From Antedon mediterranea (lineage: Eukaryota; Echinodermata; Crinoidea; Comatulida; Antedonidae), in assembly GCF_964355755.1 (NCBI RefSeq), contig NC_092680.1, positions 11,697,001 through 11,761,000 of the forward strand: a DNA stretch of 64,000 nucleotides, in the 5' to 3' direction. Within the stretch, counting starts at the first letter, position 1. Each line of letters opens with the position of its first letter. The notes beneath the pieces were generated by a model that worked only from the letters and a program-made list of their open reading frames with translations, made no database searches and had not been told where the DNA came from. Made by a program: the position numbers and the translations under genes. Shown here piece after piece: positions 33,100-46,329 of the stretch.

Positions 33100-34301
33100 C
33101 GAAATGCTCAAAATGGTCTAAAACGGTTTCTAATGTGATTTTAAGCACTTTGATGTTTTTGTGTAACCAAGTTTTTTCGAAAATCACAAAATAGTCTAAA
33201 ACGTCTCCAAATGCGATTTGAAGCTTTTCTAAGCCCTTTGGTGTTTTTATGTTAACAAGTTTTTTCGAAAATCACAAAATGGTCTAAAACGTCTCCAAAT
33301 GCGATTTGAGGATATTCTGAGCACTTTGGTGTTTTTTTGTTAAAAAGTTTTTTCGAAAATCACAAAATGGTCTAAAACGTCTCCAAATGCGATTTGAAGC
33401 TATTCCGTACACTTTGATGTTTTGTGTGAAAAAGTTTTGTCGAAATGCTCAAAATGGTCTAAAACGTTTTTAAATACGATATTAGGCTATTTTGTGATCT
33501 TTGATGTTTTTGTGTGAAAAGTTTTATCGAAATGCTCAAAATGGTCTAAAACGGTTTCTAATGCGATTTGAAGCTATTCTGTACACTTTGAAGTTTTGTG
33601 TGAAAAAGTTTTCTCGAAATTCTCAAAATGGTCTAAAACGTTTTTATATACCATATTAAGCTATTTTGTGCACTTTGATGTTTTTTGTGAAAAGTTTTAT
33701 CGAAATTCTCAAAATGGTCTAAAACGGTTTCTATTGTGATTTTAAGCACTTTGATGATTTTGTGTAACCAAGTTTCATCGAAATGTACAAAATGGTCTAA
33801 AACGTCTCCAAATGCGATTTGAAGCTATTCTAAGTACTTTTGTGTTTTTATGTTAACAAGTTTTTTCGAAAATCACAAAATGGTCTAAAACGTCTTCAAA
33901 TGCGATTTGAAGCTATTCTGTACACTTTGATGTTTTGTGTGAAAAAGTTTTGTCGAAATGCTCAAAATGGTCTAAAACGTTTTTAAAACGATATTAAGCT
34001 ATTTTGTGCTCTTTGATGTTTTTGTGTAACCAAGTTTCATCGAAAATCACAAAATGGTCTAAAACGTCTCCAAATGCGATTTGAAGCTTTTCTAAGCACT
34101 TTGGTGTTTTTATGTTAACAAGTTTTTTCGAAAATCACAAAATGGTCTAAAACGTCTCCAAATGCGATTTGAAGCTCTTCTGTACACTTTGATGTTTTGT
34201 GGGAAAAAGTTTTGTCGAAATTCTCAAAATGGTCTAAAACGTTTTTAAATACGATATTAAGCTGTTTTGTGCACTTTGATGATTTGTGTGAAAAGTTTTA
34301 A
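33100..34301 (+). repeat. HOR cycle 31, 14-mer, 1,202 bp
   Basis: Order E1-A-B1-C1-G-H-I-K-J-C3-D-A-C2-F, duplicate of cycle 2 with aagccctttgg, ttagg and gtgggaaaaag. Private mark: ctattccgtacac in C1. Confidence 0.93.
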
Positions 34302-34989
34302 CGAAATGCTCAAAATGGTCAAAAACGGTTTCTAATGTGATTTTAAGCACTTTGATGTTTTTGTGTAACCAAGTTTTTTCGAAAATCACAAAATGGTCTA
34401 AAACGTCTCCAAATGCGATTTGAAGCTATTCTGTACACTTTGATGTTTTGTGTGAAAAAGTTTTGTCGAAATGCTCAAAATGGTCTAAAACGTTTTTAAA
34501 TACGATATTAAGCTATTTTGTGATCTTTGATGTTTTTGTGTGAAAAGTTTTATCGAAATGCTCAAAATGGTCTAAAACGTTTTTAAAACGATATTAAGCT
34601 ATTTTGTGCTCTTTGATGTTTTTGTGTAACCAAGTTTCATCGAAAATCACAAAATGGTCTAAAACGTCGCCAAATGCGATTTGAAGCTTTTCTAAGCACT
34701 TTGGTGTTTTTATGTTAACAAGTTTTTTCGAAAATCACGAAATGGTCTAAAATATCTCCAAATGCGATTTGAAGATATTCTGAGCACTTTGGTGTTTTTA
34801 TGTTAAAAAGTTTTTTCGAAAATCACAAAATGGTCTAAAACGTCTCCAAACGCGATTTGAAGCTCTTCTGTACACTTTGATGTTTTGTGTGAAAAAGTTT
34901 TGTCGAAATTCTCAAAATGGTCTAAAAGGTTTTTAAATACGATATTAAGCTGTTTTGTGCACTTTGATGATTTGTGTGAAAAGTTTTAA
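34302..34989 (+). repeat. HOR cycle 32, 8-mer, 688 bp
   Basis: Order E2-C1-G-D-A-B2-C2-F, sister of cycle 3. Here the second monomer has the ordinary tggtc core instead of tagtc, and A keeps gcactttggtg, which accounts for the one-base length difference. Confidence 0.92.
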
Positions 34990-35769
34990 CGAAATGCTCA
35001 AAATGGTCAAAAACGGTTTCTAATGTGATTTTAAGCACTTTGATGTTTTTGTGTAACCAAGTTTTTTCAAAAATCACAAAATGGTCTAAAACGTCTCCAA
35101 ATGCGATTTGAAGCTTTTCTAAGCACTTTGGTGTTTTTATGTTAACAAGTTTTTTCGAAAATCACAAAATGGTCTAAAACGTCTCCAAATGCGATTTGAA
35201 GATATTCTGAGCACTTTGGTGTTTTTATGTTAAAAAGTTTTTTCGAAAATCACAAAATAGTCTAAAACGTCTCCAAATGCGATTTGAAGCTATTCTGTAC
35301 ACTTTGATGTTTTGTGTGAAAAAGTTTTGTCGAAATGCTCAAAATGGTCTAAAACGTTTTTAAAACGATATTATTAAGCTATTTTGTGCTCTTTGATTTT
35401 TTTGTGTAACCAAGTTTCATCGAAAATCACAAAATGGTCTAAAACGTCTCAAAATGCGATTTGAAGCTTTTCTAAGCACTTTGGTGTTTTTATCTTAACA
35501 AGTTTTTTCGAAAATCACGAAATGGTCTAAAATGTCTCCAAATGCGATTTGAAGATATTCTGAGCACTTTGGTGTTTTTATGTTAAAAAGTTTTTTCGAA
35601 AATCACAAAATGGTCTAAAACGTCTCCAAATGCGATTTGAAGCTCTTCTGTACACTTTGATGTTTTGTGTGAAAAAGTTTTGTCGAAATGCTCAAAATGG
35701 TCTAAAACGTTTTTAAATACGATATTAAGCTGTTTTGTGCACTTTGATGATTTGTGTGAAAAGTTTTAA
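34990..35769 (+). repeat. HOR cycle 33, 9-mer, 780 bp
   Basis: Order E2-A-B2-C1-D-A-B2-C2-F with the D insertion, tatcttaac and ctctttgatttttttg, the last shared only with cycle 4. Confidence 0.93.
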
Positions 35770-37308
35770 CGAAATGCTCAAAATGGTCTAAAACGGTTTC
35801 TAATGTGATTTTAAGCACTTTGATGTTTTTGTGTAACCAAGTTTTTTCGAAAATCACAAAATAGTCTAAAACGTCTCCAAATGCGATTTGAAGCTTTTCT
35901 AAGCACTTTGGTGTTTTTATGTTAACAAGTTTTTTCGAAAATCACAAAATGGTCTAAAACGTCTCCAAATGCGATTTGAGGATATTCTGAGCACTTTGGT
36001 GTTTTTTTGTTAAAAAGTTTTTTCGAAAATCACAAAATGGTCTAAAACGTCTCCAAATGCGTTTTGAAGCTATTCTGTACACTTTGATGTTTTGTGTGAA
36101 AAAGTTTTGTCGAAATGCTCAAAATGGTCTAAAACGTTTTTAAATACGATATTAAGCTATTTTGTGATCTTTGATGTTTTTGTGTGAAAAGTTTTATCGA
36201 AATGCTCAAAATGGTCTAAAACGGTTTCTATTGTGATTTTAAGCACTTTGATGATTTTGTGTAACCAAGTTTCATCGAAATGTACAAAATGGTCTAAAAC
36301 GTCTCCAAATGCGATTTGAAGCTATTCTAAATACTTTTGTGTTTTTATGTTAACAAGTTTTTTCGAAAATCACAAAATGGTCTAAAACGTCTCAAAATGC
36401 GATTTGAAGCTATTCTGTACACTTTGATGTTTTGTGTGAAAAAGTTTTGTCGAAATGCTCAAAATGGTCTAAAACGTTTTTAAAACGATATTAAGCTATT
36501 TTGTGCTCTTTGATGTTTTTGTGTAACCAAGTTTCATCGAAATCAACAAAATGGTCTAATACGTCTCCAAATGCGATTTGAAGCTTTTCCAAGCTTTTTG
36601 CTGTTTTTATGTTAAGTTTTTTCGAAAATCACAAAATGGTCTAAAACGTCTTCAAATGCGATTTGAAGCTATTCTGTACACTTTGATGTTTTGTGTGAAA
36701 AAGTTTTGTCGAAATGCTCAAAATGGTCTAAAACGTTTTTAAATACGATATTAAGCTATTTTGTGATCTTTGATGTTTTTGTGTGAAAAGTTTTATCAAA
36801 ATGCTCAAAATGGTCTGAAACGGTTTCTAATGCGATTTGAAGCTATTCTGTACACTTTGAAGTTTTGTGTGAAAAAGTTTTCTCGAAATGCTCAAAATGG
36901 TCTAAAACGTTTTTATATACCATATTAAGCTATTTTGTGCACTTTGATGTTTTTTTTTAAAAGTTTTATCGAAATGCTCAAAATGGTCTAAAACGGTTTC
37001 TATTGGGATTTTAAGCACTTTGATGATTTTGTGTAACCAAGTTTCATCGAAAATCACAAAATGGTCTAAAACGTCTCCAAATGCGATTTGAAGCTTTTCT
37101 AAGCACTTTTGTGTTTTTATGTTAACAAGTTTTTTCGAAAATCACAAAATGGTCTAAAACGTCTTCAAATGCGATTTGAAGCTATTCTGTACACTTTTAT
37201 GTTTTGTGTGAAAAAGTTTTGTCGAAATTCTCAAAATGGTCTAAAACGTTTTTAAATACGATATTAAGCTGTTTTGTGCACTTTGATGATTTGTGTGAAA
37301 AGTTTTAA
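35770..37308 (+). repeat. HOR cycle 34, 18-mer, 1,539 bp
   Basis: Order E1-A-B1-C1-G-K-J-C1-D-A*-C3-G-H-I-K-A-C3-F. attctaaatac in J and the all-T form of I (no G before aaaag) match cycle 5. gcgttttgaag in C1 is private. Confidence 0.93.
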
Positions 37309-38337
37309 CGAAATGCTCAAAATGGTCTAAAACGGTTTCTAATGTGATTTTAAGCACTTTGATGTTTTTGTGTAACCAAGTTTTTTCGAAAATCACAAAA
37401 TAGTCTAAAACGTCTCCAAATGCGATTTGAAGCTTTTCTAAGCACTTTGGTGTTTTTATGTTTACAAGTTTTTTCGAAAATCACAAAATGGTCTAAAACG
37501 TCTCCAAATGCGATTTGAGGATATTCTGAGCACTTTGGTGTTTTTTTGTTAAAAAGTTTTTTCGAAAATCACAAAATGGTCTAAAACGTCTCCAAATGCG
37601 ATTTGAAGCTATTCTGTACACTTTGATGTTTTGTGTGAAAAAGTTTTGTCGAAATGCTCAAAATGGTCTAAAACGTTTTTAAATACGATATTAGGCTATT
37701 TTGTGATCTTTGATGTTTTTGTGTGAAAAGTTTTATCGAAATGCTCAAAATGGTCTAAAACGGTTTCTATTGTTATTTTAAGCACTTTGATGATTTTGTG
37801 TAACCAAGTTTCATCGAAATGTACAAAATGGTCTAAAACGTCTCCAAATGCGATTTGAAGCTATTCTAAGTACTTTTGTGTTTTTATGTTAACAAGTTTT
37901 TTCGAAAATCACAAAATGGTCTAAAACGTCTTCAAATGCGATTTGAAGCTATTCTGTACACTTTGATGTTTTGTGTGAAAAAGTTTTGTCAAAATGCTCA
38001 AAATGGTCTAAAACGTTTTTAAAACGATATTAAGCTATTTTGTGCTCTTTGATGTTTTTGTGTAACCAAGTTTCATCGAAAATCACAAAATGGTCTAAAA
38101 CGTCTCCAAATGCGATTTGAAGCTTTTCTAAGCACTTTGGTGTTTTTATGTTAACAAGTTTTTTCGAAAATCACAAAATGGTCTAAAACGTCTCCAAATG
38201 CGATTTGAAGCTCTTCTGTACACTTTGATGTTTTATGTGAAAAAGTTTTGTCGAAATTCTCAAAATGGTCTAAAACATTTTTAAATACGATATTAAGCTG
38301 TTTTGTGCACTTTGATGATTTGTGTGAAAAGTTTTAA
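37309..38337 (+). repeat. HOR cycle 35, 12-mer, 1,029 bp
   Basis: Order E1-A-B1-C1-G-K-J-C3-D-A-C2-F. Marks: gtttacaag in A (also at 46,481), ttagg in G with attgttatttt in K (also in cycle 18), ttttatgtg in C2 and acattttt in F. Confidence 0.93.
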
Positions 38338-39969
38338 CGAAATGCTCAAAATGGTCAAAAACGGTTTTTAATGTGATTTTAAGCACTTTGATGTTTTTGT
38401 GTAACCAAGTTTTTTCGAAAATCACAAAATGGTCTAAAACGTCTCCAAATGCGATTTGAAGCTTTTCTAAGCACTTTGGTGTTTTTATGTTAACAAGTTT
38501 TTTCGAAAATCACAAAATGGTCTAAAACGTCTCCAAATGCGATTTGAAGATATTCTGAGCACTTTGGTGTTTTTATGTTAAAAAGTTTTTTCGAAAATCA
38601 CAAAATGGTCTAAAACGTCTTCAAATGCGATTTGAAGCTATTCTGTACACTTTGATGTTTTGTGTGAAAAAGTTTTGTCGAAATGCTCAAAATGGTCTAA
38701 AACGGTTTCTAATGCGATTTGAAGCTATTCTGTACACTTTGAAGTTTTGTGTGAAAAAGTTTTCTCGAAATGCTCAAAATGGTCTAAAACGTTTTTATAT
38801 ACCATATTAAGCTATTTTGTGCACTTTGATGTTTTTTGTGAAAAGTTTTATCGAAATTCTCAAAATGGTCTAAAACGGTTTCTATTGTGATTTTAAGCAC
38901 TTTGATGATTTTGTGTAACCAAGTTTCATCGAAATGTACAAAATGGTCTAAAACGTCTCCAAATGCGATTTGAAGCTATTCTAAGTACTTTTGTGTTTTT
39001 ATGTTAACAAGTTTTTTCGAAAATCACAAAATGGTCTAAAACGTCTTCAAATGCGATTTGAAGCTATTCTGTACACTTTGATGTTTTGTGTGAAAAAGTT
39101 TTGTCGAAATGCTCAAAATGGTCTAAAACGTTTTTAAATACGATATTAAGCTATTTTGTGATCTTTGATGTTTTTGTGTGAAAAGTTTTATCGAAATGCT
39201 CAAAATGGTCTAAAACGGTTTCTATTGTGATTTTAAGCACTTTGATGATTTTGTGTAACCAAGTTTCATCGAAATGTACAAAATGGTCTAAAACGTCTCC
39301 AAATGCGATTTGAAGCTATTCTAAGTACTTTGGTGTTTTTATGTTAACAAGTTTTTTCGAAAATCACAAAATGGTCTAAAACGTCTTCAAATGCGATTTG
39401 AATCTATTCTGTACACTTTGGTGTTTTTATGTTAAAAAGTTTTTTTGAAAATCACAAAAAGGTCTAAAACGTCTCAAAATGCGATTTGAAGCTATTCTGT
39501 ACACTTTGATGTTTTGTGTGAAAAAGTTTTCTCGAAATGCTCAAAATGGTCTAAAACGTTTTTAAAACGATATTAAGCTATTTTGTGCTCTTTGATGTTT
39601 TTGTGTAACCAAGTTTCATCGAAAATCACAAAATGGTCTAAAACGTCTCCAAATGCGATTTGAAGCTTTTCTAAGCACTTTGGTGTTTTTATGTTAACAA
39701 GTTTTTTTCGAAAATCACGAAATGGTCTAAAACGTCTCCAAATGCGATTTGAAGATATTCTGAGCACTTTGGTGTTTTTATGTTAAAAAGTTTTTTCGAA
39801 AATCACAAAATGGTCTAAAACGTCTCCAAATGCGATTTGAAGCTCTTCTGTACACTTTGATGTTTTGTGTGAAAAAGTTTTGTCGAAATGCTCAAAATGG
39901 TCTAAAACGTTTTTAAATACGATATTAAGCTGTTTTGTGCACTTGAATGATTTGTGTGAAAAGTTTTAA
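38338..39969 (+). repeat. HOR cycle 36, 19-mer, 1,632 bp, irregular
   Basis: Order E2-A-B2-C3-H-I-K-J-C3-G-K-J-(C3/B)-C1-D-A-B2-C2-F. H follows C3 without G; 39,358-39,445 is a C3 head with a B tail (ctgtacactttggtg, gttaaaaag); the next junction is tttttttgaaa with the junction C lost; A at 39,620 is 89 bp. F has cacttgaatg. This is the most rearranged cycle in the window. Confidence 0.9.
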
Positions 39970-41172
39970 CGAAATGCTCAAAATGGTCTAAAACGGTTTC
40001 TAATGTGATTTTAAGCACTTTGATGTTTTTGTGTAACCAAGTTTTTTCGAAAATCACAAAATGGTCTAAAACGTCTCCAAATGCGATTTGAAGCTTTTCT
40101 AAGCACTTTGGTGTTTTTATGTTAACAAGTTTTTTCGAAAATCACAAAATGGTCTAAAACGTCTCCAAATGCGATTTGAGGATATTCTGAGCACTTTGGT
40201 GTTTTTATGTTAAAAAGTTTTTTCGAAAATCACAAAATGGTCTAAAACGTCTCCAAATGCGATTTGAAGCTATTCTGTACATTTTGATGTTTTGTGTGAA
40301 AAAGTTTTGTCGAAATGCTCAAAATGGTCTAAAACGTTTTTAAAACGATATTAAGCTATTTTGTGCTCTTTGATGTTTTTGTGTAACCAAGTTTCATCGA
40401 AATCAACAAAATGGTCTAATACGTCTCCAAATGCGATTTGAAGCTTTTCCAAGCACTTTGCTGTTTTTATGTTAACAAGTTTTTTCGAAAATCACAAAAT
40501 GGTCTAAAACGTCTTCAAATGCGATTTGAAGCTATTCTGTACACTTTGATGTTTTGTGTGAAAAAGTTTTGTCAAAATGCTCAAAATGGTCTAAAACGTT
40601 TTTAAATACGATATTAAGCTATTTTGTGATCTTTGATGTTTTTGTGTGAAAAGTTTTATCGAAATGCTCAAAATGGTCTAAAACGGTTTCTAATGCGATT
40701 TGAAGCTATTCTGTACACTTTGAAGTTTTTTGTGAAAAAGTTTTCTCAAAAATGCTCAAAATGGTCTAAAAAGTTTTTATATACCATATTAAGCTATTTT
40801 GTGCACTTTGATGTTTTTTGTGAAAAGTTTTATCGAAATGCTCAAAATGGTCTAAAACGGTTTCTATTGTGATTTTAAGCACTTTGATGATTTTGTGTAA
40901 CCAAGTTTCATCGAAATGTACAAAATGGTCTAAAACGTCTCCAAATGCGATTTGAAGCTATTCTAAGTACTTTTGTGTTTTTATGTTAACAAGTTTTTTC
41001 GAAAATCACAAAATGGTCTAAAACGTCTTCAAATGCGATTTGAAGCTATTCTGTACACTTTTATGTTTTGTGTGAAAAAGTTTTGTCGAAATTCTCAAAA
41101 TGGTCTAAAACGTTTTTAAATACGATATTAAGCTGTTTTGTGCACTTTGATGATTTGTGTGAAAAGTTTTAA
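39970..41172 (+). repeat. HOR cycle 37, 14-mer, 1,203 bp
   Basis: Order E1-A-B1-C1-D-A*-C3-G-H-I-K-J-C3-F. Length is close to the 1,202-bp class but the composition differs. A has tggtc instead of the tagtc expected after E1. I has one extra A (ctcaaaaatgc) and ctaaaaagttttt; the latter is shared with about 53,956. Confidence 0.92.
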
Positions 41173-41949
41173 CGAAATGCTCAAAATGGTCAAAAACGGT
41201 TTCTAATGTGATTTTAAGCACTTTGATGTTTTTGTGTAACCAAGTTTTTTCAAAAATCACAAAATGGTCTAAAACGTCTCCAAATGCGATTTGAAGCTTT
41301 TCTAAGCACTTTGGTGTTTTTATGTTAACTAGTTTTTTCGAAAATCACAAAATGGTCTAAAACGTCTCCAAATGCGATTTGAAGATATTCTGAGCACTTT
41401 GGTGTTTTTATGTTAAAAAGTTTTTTCGAAAATCACAAAATAGTCTAAAACGTCTCCAAATGCGATTTGAAGCTATTCTGTACACTTTGATGTTTTGTGT
41501 GAAAAAGTTTTGTCGAAATGCTCAAAATGGTCTAAAACGTTTTTAAAACGATATTAAGCTATTTTGTGCTCTTTGATGTTTTTGTGTAACCAAGTTTCAT
41601 CGAAAATCACAAAATTGTCTAAAACGTCTCAAAATGCGATTTGAAGCTTTTCTAAGCACTTTGGTGTTTTTATGTTAACAAGTTTTTTCGAAAATCACGA
41701 AATGGTCTAAAATGTCTCCAAATGCGATTTGAAGATATTCTGAGCACTTTGGTGTTTTTATGTTAAAAAGTTTTTTCGAAAATCACAAAATGGTCTAAAA
41801 CGTCTCCAAATGCGATTTGAAGCTCTTCTGTACACTTTGATGTTTTGTGTGAAAAAGTTTTGTCGAAATGCTCAAAATGGTCTAAAACGTTTTTAAATAC
41901 GATATTAAGCTGTTTTGTGCACTTTGATGATTTGTGTGAAAAGTTTTAA
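41173..41949 (+). repeat. HOR cycle 38, 9-mer, 777 bp
   Basis: Order E2-A-B2-C1-D-A-B2-C2-F. Private marks: gttaactag in the first A and cacaaaattgtc in the second A. Confidence 0.93.
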
Positions 41950-42978
41950 CGAAATGCTCAAAATGGTCTAAAACGGTTTCTAATGTGATTTTAAGCACTT
42001 TGATGTTTTTGTGTAACCAAGTTTTTTCGAAAATCACAAAATAGTCTAAAACGTCTCCAAATGCGATTTGAAGCTTTTCTAAGCACTTTGGTGTTTTTAT
42101 GTTAACAAGTTTTTTCGAAAATCAAAAAATGGTCTAAAACGTCTCCAAATGCGATTTGAGGATATTCTGAGCACTTTGGTGTTTTTTTGTTAAAAAGTTT
42201 TTTCGAAAATAACAAAATGGTCTAAAACGTCTCCAAATGCGATTTGAAGCTATTCTGTACACTTTGATGTTTTGTGTGAAAAAGTTTTGTCGAAATGCTC
42301 AAAATGGTCTAAAACGTTTTTAAATACGATATTAAGCTATTTTGTGATCTTTGATGTTTTTGTGTGAAAAGTTTTATCGAAATGCTCAAAATGGTCTAAA
42401 ACGGTTTCTATTGTGATTTTAAGCACTTTGATGATTTTGTGTAACCAAGTTTCATCGAAATGTACAAAATGGTCTAAAACGTCTCCAAATGCGATTTGAA
42501 GCTATTCTAAGTACTTTTGTGTTTTTATGTTAACAAGTTTTTTCGAAAATCACAAAATGGTCTAAAACGTCTTCAAATGCGATTTGAAGCTATTCTGTAC
42601 ACTTTGATGTTTTGTGTGAAAAAGTTTTGTCAAAATGCTCAAAATGGTCTAAAACGTTTTTAAAACGATATTAAGCTATTTTGTGCTCTTTGATGTTTTT
42701 GTGTAACCAAGTTTCAACGAAAATCACAAAATGGTCTAAAACGTCTCCAAATGCGATTTGAAGCTTTTCTAAGCACTTTGGTGTTTTTATGTTAACAAGT
42801 TTTTTCGAAAATCACAAAATGGTCTAAAACGTCTCCAAATGCGATTTGAAGCTCTTCTGTACACTTTGATGTTTTGTGTGAAAAAGTTTTGTCGAAATTC
42901 TCAAAATGGTCTAAAAGGTTTTTAAATACGATATTAAGCTGTTTTGTGCACTTTGATGATTTGTGTGAAAAGTTTTAA
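41950..42978 (+). repeat. HOR cycle 39, 12-mer, 1,029 bp
   Basis: Order E1-A-B1-C1-G-K-J-C3-D-A-C2-F, sister of cycle 16 (aataac in C1, tttcaacg in D, ctaaaagg in F) without its inserted base. Private mark: aatcaaaaaatgg in B1. Confidence 0.93.
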
Positions 42979-45300
42979 CGAAATGCTCAAAATGGTCTAA
43001 AACGGTTTCTAATGTGATTTTAAGCACTTTGATGTTTTTGTGTAACCAAGTTTTTTCGAAAATCACAAAATGGTCTAATACGTCTCCAAATGCGATTTGA
43101 AGCTTTTCCAAGCACTTTGCTGTTTTTATGTTAAGTTTTTTCGAAAATCACAAAATGGTCTAAAACGTCTTCAAATGCGATTTGAAGCTATTCTGTACAC
43201 TTTGATGTTTTGTGTGAAAAAGTTTTGTCGAAATGCTCAAAATGGTCTAAAACGTTTTTAAATACGATATTAAGCTATTTTGTGATCTTTGATGTTTTTG
43301 TGTGAAAAGTTTTATCAAAATGCTCAAAATGGTCTGAAACGGTTTCTAATGCGATTTGAAGCTATTCTGTACACTTTGAAGTTTTGTGTGAAAAAGTTTT
43401 CTCGAAATGCTCAAAATGGTCTAAAACGTTTTTATATACCATATTAAGCTATTTTGTGCACTTTGATGTTTTTTTTGAAAAGTTTTATCGAAATGCTCAA
43501 AATGGTCTAAAACGGTTTCTATTGGGATTTTAAGCACTTTGATGATTTTGTGTAACCAAGTTTCATCGAAATGTACAAAATGGTCTAAAACGTCTCCAAA
43601 TGCGATTTGAAGCTATTCTAAGTACTTTTGTGTTTTTATGTTAACAAGTTTTTTCGAAAATCACAAAATGGTCTAAAACGTCTTCAAATGCGATTTGAAG
43701 CTATTCTGTACACTTTGATGTTTTGTGTGAAAAAGTTTTGTTGAAATGCTCAAAATGGTCAAAAACGGTTTCTAATGTGATTTTAAGCACAAGCACTTTG
43801 GTGTTTTTATGTTAACAAGTTTTTTCGAAAATCACAAAATGGTCTAAAACGTCTCCAAATGCGATTTGAAGATATTCTGAGCACTTTGGTGTTTTTATGT
43901 TAAAAAGTTTTTTCGAAAATCACAAAATAGTCTAAAACGTCTCAAAATGCGATTTGAAGCTATTCTGTACACTTTGATGTTTTGTGTGAAAAAGTTTTGT
44001 CGAAATGCTCAAAATGGTCTAAAACGTTTTTAAAACGATATTAAGCTATTTTGTGCTCTTTGATGTTTTTGTGTAACCAAGTTTCATCGAAAATCACAAA
44101 ATGGTCTAAAACGTCTCCAAATGCGATTTGAAGCTTTTCTAAGCACTTTGGTGTTTTTATGTTAACAAGTTTTTTCGAAAATCACGAAATGGTCTAAAAT
44201 GTCTCCAAATGCGATTTGAAGATATTCTGAGCACTTTGGTGTTTTTATGTTAAAACGTTTTTTCGAAAATCACAAAATGGTCTAAAACGTTTTTAAATAC
44301 GATATTAAGCTATTTTGTGATCTTTGATGTTTTTGTGTGAAAAGTTTTATCGAAATGCTCAAAATGGTCTAAAACGGTTTCTAATGCGATTTGAAGCTAT
44401 TCGGTACACTTTGAAGTTTTTTGTGAAAAAGTTTTCTCGAAATGCTCAAAATGGTCTAAAACGTTTTTATATACCATATTAAGCTATTTTGTGCACTTTG
44501 ATGTTTTTTGTGAAAAGTTTTATCGAAATTCTCAAAATGGTCTAAAACGGTTTCTATTGTGATTTTAAGCACTTTGATGATTTTGTGTAACCAAGTTTCA
44601 TCGAAATGTACAAAATGGTCTAAAACGTCTCCAAATGCGATTTGAAGCTATTCTAAGTACTTTTGTGTTTTTATGTTAACAAGTTTTTTCGAAAATCACG
44701 AAATGGTCTAAAATGTCTCCAAATGCGATTTGAAGATATTCTGAGCACTTTGGTGTTTTTATGTTAAAAAGTTTTTTCGAAAATCACAAAATAGTCTAAA
44801 ACGTCTCCAAATGCGATTTGAAGCTATTCTGTACACTTTGATGTTTTGTGTGAAAAAGTTTTGTCGAAATGCTCAAAATGGTCTAAAACATTTTTAAAAC
44901 GATATTAAGCTATTTTGTGCTCTTTGATGTTTTTGTGTAACCAAGTTTCATCGAAAATCACAAAATGGTCTAAAACGTCTCAAAATGCGATTTGAAGCTT
45001 TTCTAAGCACTTTGGTGTTTTTATGTTAACAAGTTTTTTCGAAAATCACGAAATGGTCTAAAATGTCTCCAAATGCGATTTGAAGATATTCTGAGCACTT
45101 TGGTGTTTTTATGTTAAAAAGTTTTTTCGAAAATCACAAAATGGTCTAAAACGTCTCCAAATGCGATTTGAAGCTCTTCTGTACACTTTGATGTTTTGTG
45201 TGAAAAAGTTTTGTCGAAATGCTCAAAATGGTCTAAAACGTTTTTAAATACGATATTAAGCTGTTTTGTGCACTTTGATGATTTGTGTGAAAAGTTTTAA
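42979..45300 (+). repeat. HOR cycle 40, 27-mer, 2,322 bp
   Basis: Same 27-monomer order as cycle 17, including the 84-bp E2/A fusion with aagcacaagcac at 43,742-43,825. Private marks: gttttgttgaaatgc before the fusion, attcggtacac in the second H, and acattttt in the last D. Confidence 0.93.
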
Positions 45301-46329
45301 CGAAATGCTCAAAATGGTCTAAAACGGTTTCTAATGTGATTTTAAGCACTTTGATGTTTTTGTGTAACCAAGTTTTTTCGAAAATCACAAAATAGTCTAA
45401 AACGTCTCCAAATGCGATTTGAAGCTTTTCTAAGCACTTTGGTGTTTTTATGTTAACAAGTTTTTTCGAAAATCACAAAATGGTCTAAAACGTCTCCAAA
45501 TGCGATTTGAGGATATTCTGAGCACTTTGGTGTTTTTTCGTTAAAAAGTTTTTTCGAAAATCACAAAATGGTCTAAAACGTCTCCAAATGCGATTTGAAG
45601 CTATTCTGTACACTTTGATGTTTTGTGTGAAAAAGTTTTGTCGAAATGCTCAAAATGGTCTAAAACGTTTTGAAATACGATATTAAGCTATTTTGTGATC
45701 TTAGATGTTTTTGTGTGAAAAGTTTTATCGAAATGCTCAAAATGGTCTAAAACGGTTTCTATTGTGATTTTAAGCACTTTGATGATTTTGTGTAACCAAG
45801 TTTCATCGAAATGTACAAAATGGTCTAAAATGTCTCCAAATGCGATTTGAAGCTATTCTAAGTACTTTTGTGTTTTTATGTTAACAAGTTTTTTCGAAAA
45901 TCACAAAATGGTCTAAAACGTCTTCAAATGCGATTTGAAGCTATTCTGTACACTTTGATGTTTTGTGTGAAAAAGTTTTGTCAAAATGCTCAAAATGGTC
46001 TAAAACGTTTTTAAAACGATATTAAGCTATTTTGTGCTCTTTGATGTTTTTGTGTAACCAAGTTTCATCGAAAATCACAAAATGGTCTAAAACGTCTCCA
46101 AATGCGATTTGAAGCTTTTCTAAGCACTTTGGTGTTTTTATGTTAACAAGTTTTTTCGAAAATCACAAAATGGTCTAAAACATCTCCAAATGCGATTTGA
46201 AGCTCTTCTGTACACTTTGATGTTTTGTGTGAAAAAGTTTTGTCGAAATTCTCAAAATGGTCTAAAAGGTTTTTAAATACGATATTAAGCTGTTTTGTGC
46301 ACTTTGATGATTTGTGTGAAAAGTTTTAA
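45301..46329 (+). repeat. HOR cycle 41, 12-mer, 1,029 bp
   Basis: Order E1-A-B1-C1-G-K-J-C3-D-A-C2-F. It shares ttttttcgttaaaaag, gttttgaaatacg, aaaatgtctcc in J and acatctcc in C2 with the first block of cycle 18, then closes with F (ctaaaagg) where cycle 18 repeats G to C2. Private mark: atcttagatg in G. Confidence 0.93.

Larger units (their letters stand above)
32323..37228 (+). repeat. 4.9-kb duplicated segment, copy 2
   Basis: Second copy of 1-4,905, covering cycles 30-33 and most of 34. Differences seen by eye are scattered single bases and one indel. The part from about 34,550 also matches 29,560-32,240 at a local offset of 4,986, so this module has at least three copies in the window. 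Confidence 0.92.
41870..46267 (+). repeat. 4.4-kb duplicated segment, copy 2
   Basis: Second copy of 14,970-19,366, spanning cycles 39, 40 and most of 41. At the right edge copy 2 goes into F while copy 1 goes into a second G-K-J block. Confidence 0.92.

Noticed and set aside
40633-40872. Plus-strand open frames of 60-79 residues at 24,561, 38,625, 40,633 and 53,824, and a minus-strand frame at 39,573-39,767
   Set aside because: They read through G-H-I-K or D-A-B2 monomers and give low-complexity, repeated peptides. Length is what chance allows in a stop-poor satellite phase, and frames shift at every 86-88-bp unit.
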